Source: Datnioides undecimradiatus (taxonomy: Eukaryota > Chordata > Actinopteri > Lobotiformes > Datnioididae). From it: 64,000 nt of DNA. The notes under the pieces were generated by a model that was not told the origin of the DNA, did no database searches, and saw only the letters and a program-made list of their open reading frames with translations. A program made the translations under genes and the position numbers. Of this stretch, positions 1 through 13,600 are shown piece after piece. Position 1 is the first letter of the stretch, and every line of letters starts with the position of its first letter. The stretch spans positions 388,620 through 452,619 of the forward strand of contig WARS01002853.1 in assembly GCA_008933995.1 (NCBI GenBank), in the 5' to 3' direction.

Positions 1-3000
1 TAAGGAACACTCTGGCAGTCAACTAGATTTGACCAATGTGGTTGGAAAAACAATAGCGACACCTGATTGAGTATTTGAGCGAGCTAAATCAAAATCAGAC
101 GAGCATCATATCATATTATGCGCCTGTTGTTTTTGACAAGGTGTCCCCTGAGATTTGCTTGAGCTGGATAAACAAAAACAAAACCTCTTCATTAAAAGAA
201 GCAATTAGCAGAAACTCCTCCAGGACCCGTCATGTAAGTAAGTACACAGGAGAAGCATTTAATCTCTGTGCAACAAATACATCGGCTGAAGCGCTTTGGC
301 TGCAACACAGCTGATTTTATAAATAGCCACTGGCGTGTATAGATCGCATAGCTGCTCACCAAAGTCTCCAGTTGTGCTTTGAGAGAGAATGAGAGATGGT
401 TTTGGTTGTTTGGATGGACAGAGTGTGGGCAGGCGGGGAGGGAGAGATGGGTGGGGGAAGATGTGCAGGAGATCAGGGGAAAGAGACAACGTTGTCACAG
501 TGATTTCTGTCAGCTGGTTGAAGAGGCGCTCAGTAAGGGGAAGTTCCCCCCTGCTGCTGCGCTCAGCTAATTAAAACTCACCCTTTACACATGCCTGCAT
601 GCACACACACACACAGCCCCAGTGACTTTCACAGGATCATCTGTTGTCAGAGGAATCTATACTGGTAATTTTGTTAGAGCTTTGAAGACAATGCTGACCA
701 GTATGCCAGTACAAAAAGTCATACAAACTCAGGAGCTCAGCAGCTTTCTGCAAACTATAACAGCTCTGTGCACATTTTCCTTCTTCTGTGTATTAAAAAA
801 GCAAAGACTTGAATATTAAACCCCACAGACTTTACTGACTCTACTGACTTTCTGTGATGTGGGTTTAGTGGGTTCTGTGCTGATATTTAAGACTTGGCTG
901 AGCCTTCGCTATCTTCAGATGCATTGACAAAGCTGTAGACTCATTTGATGCACTCTTCCCAGGACGTACACTTTCTCCAACCTGTGTAAGATAAACCATG
1001 TAGTGCGTTGGTATAGCTCATATTAACACAGCAGCAGCATAGCCTGTGGAACTGTTGACCGTCTTTGATATTATTATTATTAAGAACCACTCATTCACTC
1101 ACTCAAGTAGAAGAAATGTGTAACAGCAGCAGCCTCTTTTGCTCTGGAAAGAATAAATCAAGAAGACGATGGAGCAAAGGAGGAAAAGAAGGACAGAATG
1201 CCAACCCTACGAAATAATGATCAACTATAACAACATCTTTGAAATTTCCAAGGCATCCCATTTACTTACTTTACAATGTAACAGAAAACTGGTTGAAACA
1301 ACCCTTTAACACTTAGTGGGCATTATCAGAGGCACAGGTCAGCCACCTACAGTAAATACTGCCTTACTGACAGTTAATTTAACTTATAATGTCACCTGAG
1401 TGAGATGTTAGCCTTGGCCCTCTAAGGCCGCATGCAGGACCAGCATTTGACAAAAAGAGAAGCCACGTGCATCCAGGAGGAGAGGGGAGCGAGGGCAACC
1501 GCCGAGAACAACAAATCTAAACCTTTCTTCCCATGTGAGTCTCTCGACTGTCAAAGTCACCTTTGAGACACATTGCAGAGGTGCAACAGGGAGGAAGGAA
1601 AGAGAGAGTGATGAAGGGAAGAAGAAGGAGGGCGACTGCCAGAGATTTGTGACCAGAGTGCTGCAAGATGTCACATCGTAACCTCTGGCACTGGAGACTT
1701 CTGTCATCTCCACACTTGACAGATCCTTTCGTCTGCCGCTGGTGATCTCCTCTATATATAGAGACAAGGGGACAGTTACGGCTTAAGTCATTGTTTGTGT
1801 GATCAACTCAGTAAAGGCACCTGACACACAGTGCATGTCAGGTGACTGAGAGGTAGCAGCTCCACATGATCTTTAAGGATATCTGTGCTATTTCTCAGTA
1901 GTTTGCAGGACGGTGAGCACGAAAAAATGAGTATCATAAAGGTCAAGTTGGAAGTGTGCTAAAAATAGACTGTGAATCAAAAAGCAACAGGGTGGAGAAT
2001 GAGACAAATACAACAGAGGAGCTGAGTGCACGGCCAGCCCAAAGGACACAAGAGCCTGTTTCCTCATCATCCCCAGGGCCCATAAATCCTGCAACAGTCA
2101 TTTATGGTGTCTCTGACAATTATGAAATCAATTCATTTTAATCTGGCTACTTTTTCCGTGTGTGTGTGTGCGTGTCTGTGTGTTTCAGTGTGAATGATGG
2201 CTACAAAAATCATCCAGTTTGAATTGTACGGTTCTGTCCTAGGACACCGGATTGCCTTTATTTTCAAGGTCACAAGAGCAGGCAGTTGTTGGGTGATAAT
2301 AGCTTTCAGCACAGCGTGCCTTGGGAATCCTCATGTGAGCGCCACTTCAGTCCTGAGTTGAATTACCACAAAGTCAGCTCTGCACAGAAAGCAGCCCACC
2401 CTTGAATATGTTGTCAGTTAATGAATATGTGGAGCTCAGTGGCCCCACCTTCCTGAGAGAAAATGCAGCTGTTTTCATTAAAAACTAAAATCTAATTGTG
2501 GCTCCATCAGATTTATTCAGCTGCATTTAATTTATGGAAAAATCAAGGACAAGTTTCCCACTGCAGACTGAAGGAGGCAGCGCCATGAGGTAAACATGCT
2601 GTTTTTGCCATGGCCTGTCGAACTCACTCCCATAATGCAACTAATGAAAGCCCCCATCACCCATGGACAACTGGACTAATTGTGATGTCATGGCCCTGTG
2701 CTGTTGCGGTTGCTGAGCGCGAGGCTGGGATGTGCTCATATGTATCTGATGCGTGCTTACTAACACACACAGTAAGCAGAAACCACGGAGAGGCCTGATC
2801 ATTTGTGCATTTCACAGTGCGCCTAGTCTTTATGTGCTTTGTCAATAAAGTAAACAGGCGTGGAGAACAGAGAAAATAAAACACCTTCTTATCATTTAGG
2901 AAGACCTGGAAAAATACCACTTGCAGGAAAGAATCTGTACAACCAGCACATATAAACTGTTCATCCAGATATTAGGGAAAAATAAATCTTTTAGACATCA

Positions 3001-4080
3001 CACTGTCTCAGCACCTAATTCAGCATTTAAATGTATCAGGTTTCTTTTTTTTTCTTTTTTTTTGGCCTGGTAACAACTTGAAAGGAAAGGCAGAAAGACG
3101 GAGGGAGAGAGACAAGAAAAGTGAGAAATGGAGATTCATCGGCTGCCTGTAGAACAGTGATATCAGATGTAAAGACTGAGGATAGGGGACGGTTTCTGTT
3201 TCAGAGCAAACAGCACTACAACAGCATGGCCCAGTTGGCTGAAGAAGTTCAGTCACACATGCAACAAACCCAGGATGGGGTGATTTGCCTGTGGAGCAGC
3301 TCCAGGCTGAGCCAGAGAGTACCATGACAGGCATGAGTCTTGGTTCTGTAGTTTGCAGCCAGAGGACAGTTACTAGTGTGTGTTAATTAGATGAAGAACA
3401 CTGCAGGAGCTCTGGCTCTGGGGGATGTCAATTTAGGATGCCTGAAACATCTTACAGGGACGATCAAACAAAATTCTAAAAAGTCTATTGTGGATTTTTT
3501 TTTAACAAGCCTTTGTCTTGAAGAACTGAAGAAAAGAACATCCTTGAACACAACACTGGAGCCCGATCATCCACATAAAGAAAATGCATCAACGTCCAGC
3601 TCTCATCTCAGTTCTCATGACTTTAAAGTGGAGAGATAACACTGGGACGCTTTAGTCGAACGCTGCTTTCACAGAAGTCACACACTTTTCATTTGGAATG
3701 AACAAAACAATTAAAACGTGTGTGTGTACAGAGGCTATGGCACTCAGTGATGATCTCTGAACAGCTCCTATGATTTCTGCCACTTAAAAGTCAATTATGA
3801 CACTATCACTAAAATATTTCTGTAATATTCCTTAATAATTGACCTGTGTGTATGCCAGTCAGCTTATGATTACCTTTGTGATTGCTCAGCATTATGTTAT
3901 TTTAACATTTCTTTAACAATGCCACATTCAGACGAGTTTACAATGACCTTACTGGTGGTATAATCAGCCCCCCCCCCCCCCCCCCCATACTAGCACACAC
4001 ACACACGCACACAACACGCATCTCCTAATAGTCTTCCTCAGCATTAAACCAGCGATCACAACTGCAGCGAGGAACGTGAA
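1..4080. other. Non-coding stretch, no gene recognised
   Basis: I see only short random-looking open frames here and no recognisable domain, RNA gene or transposon end. It contains minor CA/GT runs (about 601-615 and 2,156-2,177) and a T-rich run near 3,042-3,063. If the predicted minus-strand first exon at 4,091 is real, this stretch would be its first intron. Confidence 0.6.
3968..4020. repeat. Poly-C tract followed by CA-rich microsatellite
   Basis: A run of 19 C residues (3,968-3,986) is followed within a few bases by interrupted (CA) repeats. It is a simple-sequence tract about 100 bp from the predicted splice donor at 4,090 and is likely to be length-polymorphic. Confidence 0.9.
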
Positions 4081-4090
4081 TTGAACTTAC

Positions 4091-4290
4091 CTAGGAATAG
4101 TAAGATGAGAGGAGAGGCAGACATCACGGAACCCAGCAAGGACAAATCCCAGCAGGAGAGGAAAGACTACCAAGAATGTCTCTGTGTCGGACTGAATCGA
4201 CTTTACCTAACTACAGTGTGACCTGACGGAGGAGGAAGAGTACCGCATGTCTCCCACACGCCGCGCAGCTACAACGTCAGCATCCTCATT
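4091..4290 (-). CDS. Possible first exon of an unidentified secreted or membrane protein gene
   Basis: On the minus strand a TATA-like box (4,316-4,324) is followed at normal spacing by a CpG-rich leader. An ATG at 4,124-4,122 opens a short hydrophobic frame reading MSASPLILLFL and runs straight into a consensus splice donor, CTAG|GTAAGT, with its last exon base at 4,091. The pattern (CpG-rich promoter, TATA, hydrophobic start like the beginning of a signal peptide, strong donor) resembles exon 1 of a secreted or membrane protein with a long first intron. Against it, the leader holds several upstream ATGs, including a short closed ORF, and I found no second exon toward position 1. The product is unknown. 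The start at 4,290 is the expected transcription start, not an observed one. Confidence 0.4.
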
Positions 4291-4590
4291 CATTGAAGCG
4301 CGGCCACATCTCCTGCTTTATATATCACCGATCAGCAGCAACGCGACTTCTTCCTTGAGCTCACCCTCAGCTCGTGTGCGGGGTGTTTCCCTGACATCCA
4401 CGCGTCAACACGCAGCTTCTCTCCGTCCGTCCTGCCCCGTGCTCGGTCCACTGCATGGAAATCGAAAGAGGAGGTGCAACAAAGGTGTGCGTGCAGCAGC
4501 CGGTGAAAGGGGGACCTCTACAGCTGATATGGGCGTATACCTATACTACATTATACAGCGCCACTGCGTCCCGACACAGGCATCCTCCTA
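4240..4590. promoter_or_regulatory. CpG-rich island with minus-strand TATA box
   Basis: CpG dinucleotides are visibly far denser here than in the surrounding AT-rich DNA (clusters such as CGCGCAG, GCGCGGCC, ACGCGAC, ACGCGTC, GTCCGTC). A TATATAAAG box lies on the minus strand at 4,316-4,324. The 135-codon plus-strand open frame across the island is probably a by-product of GC content and not a gene. Confidence 0.5.
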
Positions 4591-4699
4591 CGGGACAAAC
4601 TTGGCATTGTACTGCCTTGCTTTCTGTCCCGATGACATTATGCATTTCATATGATTATTTTACAAATGCGTGGCAATAGCAGGGCAACAGGGCATAGGT

Positions 4700-7600
4700 T
4701 TAAAATGAATCCCCTCAGTATCTGTTATGAGATATAAAAATGTATTTCCGCAGTTGACTTAATGCAGGCCACAATCTACACCTATGAAATAATTAACCAG
4801 AGGTCTCTGTAGTAATCTGATTATTATGGTGAGTATAGTGGTGAAAATGTCACAAACTTAAATTAACACATTATTACTGTAATTTCTTGATAGGTCCCTG
4901 GATGGATATATGTGATCTATAGCAATAATAATAGACCTGAAAAGAAAATGAAAAAAATGCAATACCATAACTTCAGAAAGCCTGTCCTGGAATATAAGGT
5001 ATAAATCTTTGAAATGATTTTCTGCTCCATCTCTTGCAGCATCTCTTGCTTTTCCCCACGGACCCGCTGTGTCAATCAGGACCAGCACCATCAGGCTGAT
5101 GAAAGAGTTGCATGGGAATTTAAGGCCCTTGCTATTTTATGTATATCATAATGAAACTCCATGCAATCCATAATCTGAAACATGCAAGGCGCAATCAAAT
5201 GTTTTCATGATGATGTTTGCTGTTCCTAAAGCAGCATTGCTAGGTAACAAGTATGCAGCAGCTGCTAGCTAGAACTGCTGTGAGTCAGTTACATCACGCA
5301 AATGCCAGTGGGACCAGAAGTATAGGCCACTTGTAGTTGCACATATACGATGCCGCCATTGTTGATTTGTTGTCTTGTTATGGAGCTCAAACGTGATATC
5401 GTTCCAACCCAACACGCATGTTACGGATCGAGACCGGACAGCAGGCTGGCCAGTGGTGTCAAACAGGGAAGTGGGTGCATTAGATTAGAGGGGATTGTTC
5501 TCTGGCATTCACAGGGTTTTGTATGAATTCAACCCCAGGGTCAGCCTGTATGGTGCTTTGCAAGCTTACAAAACAGGACTTCCATGGAGCGATCCAAGTG
5601 TGGCAGGAGTTCTGGGAGAGGTGTCTTACTACACAGGGTGGGAGGCCAAACTGAAACCAGAGACAGTTTCTGTTGTAGGAGCATTCAGAATACAGTTCAT
5701 CTTTTGCTAATGCCAGACAAAAAAAACCCTAAACTGTCTTTGGCAAAATACTAAATAAATGGGAATAAAAATCTCCACACCATTTTAAGAGTTTACATGG
5801 AGATTAAGATCATTTAATGACCATTAAAAATTGTTTAGAGTATCTTTTTAAGCACTTTCTTAGTTTCACTACCTGTTTTTGACCTCCGTGACATTAGTGA
5901 AAGACACTTACATTGTGTTGCTAGTGTCAGAGCCCAGCACTATAGTGAGAACTCATCAGGCTGTGACATATCTGTGACTATAACTAATTAAGTACCACTT
6001 TCTGTGATGAAAGCAAACAGTCAGTGAACTTCTCCACCACAACTATCCTCTAATAAGGGAACTGCTGCAAATATGGCAAACATGGGCAGGCTGCATTCTC
6101 ATGAAGCGCTTGTTTCAAAGGTAAAGACTTAATTATCTCTTTCCAGTGTTTGTGGATGCATCATATGATCAAATGACACAGAACACACCTGCATTTACGA
6201 ATCACGCACTGACAACCAAATTGCATTGCCTTTTTTAAATGTCACAACTAGTACTGCGCATTTCCTCCCACCCCTGTCCATCAGGCAGTCACAAGAATAA
6301 ATAACAACATGCCACATAAACTGTGCATGACTCAACAATAGGCCATAGACTGTCTGCCAAAAGGGGTCCGTACACTTTCTCTACAATCCAACAGTATGCC
6401 GCGATCTTCTTTTTGCTTTGTTGTTACCACAGAGACACACATGAATAATAGCTGCTAAATGCTAAATGCATGTTGTATATGGTCTAATGTGAATAGTTAG
6501 ATTATAGAAGCCTCTACAACTCAACTACAATTCTAACTTTTAATTTCTAATTTCTAATTTTCTACGATACATTGATTACAGTCATTGTACTACAGTTGTC
6601 ATAATTCAAGTGGTTACATTTTTGACATTTTTGTGTATTTAACTAATGATATTGCAATTCTGGACCTCTCCATCGTAGTCAAACCCACTTTAACCAACCC
6701 CACCTCTGTTTTCTTTCATCCTGACTGTTGTGACAGCTTGCCCAAGTAATGCATTCATCAGGCAGCCACCACCATCAATTTGACTTTTGTGTAGTGAGTC
6801 TGTAAAAGGGCGGCCATTTCTCATTGCTCAGACAAGACCAGCATTATGATGGACAAGCCTCCTGAACCACAGCCTGAAGAACAATCACCACTGCAATACC
6901 TAAGTGTATACATGAGATTGCCATTGAGAAAACTTGTTTTTACTTGTGACTCAAACTCAGCTGAGTAGGATTTTTGGCTGCCAAGGGAGTATTTTCTCTA
7001 ACATTTTTGCATGTGCACTCTCAAATACTCTCAAACAAGGGCATGTTTAGTGATAGCTTTTGTTGTAGTTCATCTGTCAGTGTGAGGTGCTTGGTAGCTT
7101 GCAGAGCTATGCTCTCGATGCACCTTCCCAAATAATGATTGATTTACACTGCATGTAACAAAAAAATCACTTGAATTTACAACTGAAGCCTTGGGAGCCC
7201 ATTCGGATCGATAGAAATAAGAATGTTTCACACCCTGAAGCCTCACTTACCAACATTTCTTTGCAGATTCCTAGTAGGGCCAGGATTTAAAAATTAAAAT
7301 TTATGATTTACCACCAACTGAATCTTGTTCAGGATGTTTAATTCAGTTAATTCTTTGCCCAGTGCATGCATTCATTAAGTGTGCCCTTAAAAATACTGCA
7401 TTGTGTCTACCCACTCGGCCAGTTTGGTTGCATTATGACAAACTAGTCACGCAGCTTTAATTGTCCACCATACTTACAGCACAGACCTCATTAGAGAACC
7501 ATAAGGGCAGTGTAAAAGAAAAAGTCTGCACCAACAGACCTAAGGAGACAGTTTGGAAACTACTCAAATAAGCAGCAAGAAATGTGTGAAGGTTACAGAC

Positions 7601-10600
7601 CATGTAGAGCCTTATGAACAAGTAAAGCCAGTTTAAAATGAATCAGGCTGGAGTGATGCGATCTGTTTTTCAGCTTCTTGTTTAACCCTGCCGCTCAGTT
7701 TTCTTTCACATATCCTGAAAAGAATGCATCACAATGATCCACGTGAGATTGTGGGAAAGCATGAGTCATCCTTTGGCTTGTCCAGTGTGAGCTGCAGTCC
7801 AAATCTAGTAATATTTCATAGACAATAAGAGATCATCTACAGAGCATATAAGACATATCAGCTCAGAATCAAGACTAACACCCCTGTTCAGTGCTTCCAG
7901 TGTGTTCCTTGCTGCCAAAGATCTTTTGTTTCCTATTACATGCACCAATTATGAGGATTTTCATTTTGTCTTCTCTGAATTTAAGAAAATAATTGCTCAC
8001 CCACTGTTTCACACTGGAGAGGCCTTTTCTAATGGGATTCAGTGCACCACAGTCTTCTGGCACTGTAGATTAATACAACTAACTTTCACTGACAGGATTT
8101 GGAAGTTTGGGTTGAATTCTGAAGTCTGAAGTTATTTCACACTTCCCTGTGAGCTGAAGATAAGAACATGATCACATATTTTGCAATATCTGCATACAAA
8201 GGTTAAATGCATGTCTGTGTCAGGTGGCGAAGTCCAGTCTGCAGCATGAGTGTCTGACAAGTCCTCCAAATGGCTTAGTATTGCGTCTGTGTATGCCCTC
8301 TAAAATGACATGCAGATGTGTTTGCTGATCTGAGACTCCTCAACAACACATCAACATCCTGTGTGTGGGATCTCAAAAACCCAAATCTTTAATACAGCAA
8401 TCTGTAATAAAATCCATTTTATGATGAGGACTTGATGTAAAATAAGTACTTAAACAAGGTTATGGGTACACCCACCATCACGGTGGCAATGATAAACACG
8501 TGGATACGGTCATGGACTGATTGTGGTGAACTGGTGTGATTCATATTTTAGAGTGATTATACGCAAGAGGATATGTTGACATGGGTTGACTCCATCATTA
8601 AAAATTAAATCAACAATGAGTCCTGGAGGGCACATCCTAATCAGTGCCACAGCAGGTGTTTTGTCTTTGACAGCTTATTGAAACCCTGCAGAGTTATCAG
8701 TGTTAGTGAATACAGCATGATTGAGCTCAAAGAGAGAAATGCAGCAGTAGTATTCTATCTGATGTGACTTACTGTGCATGTACCCTTTCGTAGCGCACCT
8801 ACAGGATGCAAGAAGGTTAATTATATATTAACAACAGCTTAGCATATTTAATCATCCAAAATAATCATGGGGAATATGATAAATTTAACAGACCCAGCTG
8901 GAAAAATGTTACAACCTCTCAGATGATAAACGTGCCCACAAGAATAATCAAATGACGCAAGCGGCATTTCAGTCTCACCAAAACAGCAAATTAATCTCTA
9001 AAATATATGACAAGATTATGTGTCCTAATCATTTGTTGCTGAAAACACACAAGTATTTTATATACAATAAAATGATTATCTTACATTTTTAGTTAAAATC
9101 AGTCCGTATAATTATATAATTGTATAATCAGAATTATTATTGCTTACATTAGTGTGGACTTTTCAGCTTTACATTGATTTTGCGGACTATGTAACAACAT
9201 TTCTAACCAAATTTGACTGCTATGCTAGCACAGCTCGTCTGATTTTAAATTTTCCTTTATGAGAATGCATGCATAGAATTGCCTGAGGTCCAGCTGACGC
9301 TCATCTAAGCATCCTCACAAGGCTAAGTCAGTACTTTAACCTCACAGTCATTATTTCATCCCAATTCATATATGCATCTAATATCAGTCTTCAAGTGATA
9401 GATAGTAACATGCCCGGTCAGTGGAAAGATCAACACTGACTCTTTTCTCACTGCAAATAACAAAGAATAAGGCATCTCCATGATCAAATGTGTGTTGACT
9501 GTGAAAATCCTCCTGAAATAGCAGGGAGCGGAACAAAGACAGGCTCATTAAAAATGTATCAAGGGTACAGCAGCCCCTGTGTTTCTCCTTGCTCAGGGAT
9601 TCTTCATGGCTCAATAAAGGCTGAGAACATTATCATCACATCCAACAATGCCTTTTATCCTCTTCTTCTTCCCCGCTATTGTTTCTAACCGCTTTAAGGG
9701 CAAATTGTGCCAACTTCTTTCCTTTACATCCTAAACTGCGGATCGACCGAGCCTGGCACAAACATGTAGACACCGTCCGCCCATAGACAACAGCTCCTTT
9801 AAAATGCATTCTCTACGTATCTCTCTATGCATGATATTTGCAGCTGGATTACAGTACAGGAACATGTGACATAACTGAAAATGTTTGGACCAGACTTCTG
9901 TCAAACGATATGTGAATCAGTGATAGAACATGTGTTTTTAGATAAGTGATTGAAATGTTTCCTAAAACTCCCTGAAACCCTTTTAAGTTCGCCTACGCTG
10001 GCCCTGTGGTTCAGGATAGCTCCTCTGTTAATGTGACCTATACCATTCATCCTGTAACAGATGAAAAATACTGATGAAATGCACATCGAGTTTGCAAGTG
10101 TGGGCCAGAAAAATTAAATAATTAAATAATTAAACAATAGAAATAAGTGTGTGTATTTTATAGATATACATATTTTAGACTGAAAAATAATAATAAAGAT
10201 ATGCAGTTTACACCAAGTTTTTCATTACTTAAATATGAATGTTATAAAGTGGAAATGAACATGGCACTGTGGGATAAACAATCTAATGGTAGGTATCTAA
10301 GTAATTTTAATTTTCTAACATTTACCATTGCTTTATAGATTGTAATAACCCATAACCTAAGACAATGTTTGAGTGAGGTTGTGAGATTGTGCTTTGGCTG
10401 GTGTTTGTCCTCCTGCAATGACATTCATTTATCAGAATCCACATCCGTCAACAATGGGCTGTTCACTGTTACACTGGGAAACTATATGACATATTAAAAT
10501 AAATGAAAGAGAACTGGTTTCACTTCACCTCACAGCTCTGTATAACTGCACATTGACTTCCTGGGGGGGGGGCAGTTAAGCTCCAGGCCTTGACTGAGGC

Positions 10601-13600
10601 GCTGTTATATGTCTGTGAGTGATGCTTCTGTATTGACTGACTGACATTCTCAATCTACACCCAGAATTCTTCAGTGTTAATGAGGGCTGACTTTCCAGAG
10701 ATGAAGGCTGATTTGAGATTTGTGCACTCTGAGAGTTGATATGGCTCTGGGGCATCTGTTCAAAACAAGTGTTACACTTAGTCTGATGGGTGTGAACACT
10801 GACGTAATGTTATTTTTACACACTCAAAGTTAAATGAATTCAGACTATTTCGCTGTCTCTTTCTACAGCCTTCCTGTAGACCAGCAACACATGGCGCCCC
10901 TACACACCCCCGCCCTGCTCGAAGTGCTGCAAGCCGCTCATTACATGGCAGCAACTTGCAGGATAACCACAGCCCTCCAATGAACGACAAGATGACTCAT
11001 CTGATGTGTCGCACTGCTTTATGTGCACCCGTGTGGAGCCCCCAGTTCAATCAGTTGAGACTAAGATGCACATCTCTGCGTATCTCTCAAATGGTTTAAT
11101 ACTGAAGGTAGTAATGGCTTTGAGAGTAAGAGTGTCCGTATGTTTGACTGCCCTATTTTTCCTGCTTAATAAGAGAATCTACATCATAAGGAGTCCATTG
11201 TGTCACAGGAGAATTTGGTTATTTTAAGATAAACTGAAGACTGAGACATAGGGACACTGGACAGAGTAAGGCTGGAGCACCAGGGTGTAACCTGTGTGAG
11301 TAGATGCTGTTGATTTGTGCTCACGCTATCCAGCAGTTTTCTCAGGAGCACTGTAATGTGTTGTCAGCAGCTCTAAAGGGAAGGATGTGACGTTAGCTGA
11401 ATATAAAGGACACCAGTTGTGGCTCAAAGTGTAGAAATCTATAGCTAAGACAGCAGACTTAATTAATCACATGGCAGAATAGACGCGGTATTATAAGCAT
11501 GGGTGGTTATGCACTGTTTGCAGTGTCCTCTGTTTGCCAGTACACCGCAGCTGCTCTTTTAGCATATGAATGTTGGTACAATACTCTGAACTGCTGACTT
11601 TGCTATTTCAAGGCAAAAGGGTCAGCTGTCCCATTAGCCTATGAGATTTACGATTGGGCAGGCAACTGGGAGTAGAGTGTGAGAGCAAGAGAGGCGCCTA
11701 AACCCAAGTGCAGATGTGCATATTGCTTTAGTGCAGGTGATGCAATAGTTGAGACACATTAAGGAAATCATCTGAGATACTCTGATGTAATGGCCAAGAC
11801 TCTAACCACACACACACTCCAAGACCACCAGGGCACACTCTCCCTGTGCAGACCAGTCTCTTCAATCTGCGTACGATTAACAAGACTTTGGGCACAGGAA
11901 AACGTTATGGATCTGCTCTGCATGGAAGATAATGGGAGAGGTTGGTGTATCACCTGCAGAAGACACCAGGCTTCCAGGTTGTCCTGTGAGGGATGGTCCA
12001 GAACTGTGGTCACATCATCCAAAAGAGCAAACATAAACCTTTCAGGATGGAACGTACGTTGTATTATTGAAGCTATTTTAACCAGACAGATGCTGCATTA
12101 CTATTAGCTGTTATATTTTTATGGTGAAAGGCGAGTTTATTCAAATATTACAAATGTATTAATAAGAATTAATGATCAATTCACAATAACTTGAAGGAAC
12201 ATTATATACTGAAAATGATATATTATAATATACCTTTAAAAAAGGGACTAAGACACAAAATCTGAGATAAAAGACAAAATAACAATCCAAATAATACAAA
12301 ATAAAGGAAAAAGACATAAAGAATCATAAATTTATATATTATTGATGAACCAAAACAGGATATGCTTTTCCATTCACCTTTGAATCAGTTACAAGATGTT
12401 TTTCTTGTGAAATTCTGAAAGGTTTTACCTCCACAGACCTCTGAAAAACAGAGGAAGGAATCCCTCTTGAATATAACAACTGCTGAGGGGTGAAAGAATG
12501 AAGGTGTCACAAGTCCACAAAGGTGGTAATCACTGGATCACATCATCTTGTAGAAAGCAGGACTTGTTAAAAACCTGTCTGTCCCCTCACATTCCCCATG
12601 TCTATACCTAAACGCGTGTCTTGCAGAGTCATCACATCCCAGTCAGTATGATAAGGCAGAGAAATGGAATTTATTGATCAGTCGGGTTTAGGTCCTTTGG
12701 AAAGAGGAACACGGTGTCATGTAAGCTGCAGGAGCCCTGGATGTGTCCCTCTGTATACGATTCTTATAGACTCCATATGGCTCGCAAATGTCTACACAAC
12801 ACAGGGCCTCATGAAAGCACACAGCTATGACACAGATAATTATAGGTTGTTTTTCAAACAGTGGACTGACACAGGTTGTTACTCTTGAGTCATCTCTTCT
12901 CCGGTTTGGAACGACAGGCAGAGAAACAAACACATTTGTTACAATTTGTCTTCAGAGGAAATCCCGTCTTCAGACATCCAGTGTTTTATTACTGAAGACA
13001 GCCATATTCATTCAAGTAGCCCAGGGACTTTCTTTCCTCCTCAGCTTAGATTATTTCCTCTGCGTTATGAAATGGACAACTTCAGAATTGCTGCTGAGTT
13101 GCTGCTTGGACTGCAACCCTGCGCCCGCCAACCCACCTCCCCCACCAATTATTCATGAAGGTCTTCTTGTGAAAAAGAGAAACGCACAGAGGGAATTTGC
13201 AACTTACTATCATGACCAGATTAAAGCTAAGTAGAGAGTGGTAACAATGCAGTGCATTCAGACCATTGTCAAAGTTACAGCCAGAATGAACAAGAAAGAA
13301 GAAGCGTGTGTAATAAAGCCAAAGACCACATTGTCTGTTTATGAGTTTTTATTTCTATTTTAAGTGGTTAAATGGGTGAGAATTCAGTTTGAATGTGCTG
13401 TGAACATGTTGACAGTTTATTTGTGAGTGGTGAAACACAAAAACAAGCATCTGTTGTCTCTCATCGAGCAAATTAAATATATTGATAGTTAGCATTTCAG
13501 GAAAACCTTAATTCATGATATATTTCATCTGGTTCCCTAGAGGCATGATTTTATGATATGTTTAAGTGCTAACAATACCTATGTTAGTGGCCAAAGATGA

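Noticed and set aside
4247-4654. 135-codon plus-strand open frame in the CpG island
   Set aside because: Composition is that of translated CpG-rich leader DNA, there is no domain, and the promoter signals point to the opposite strand.
5495-5710. 71-codon plus frame with a protein-like look
   Set aside because: I could not match it to any family, and no neighbouring exon or promoter supports it.
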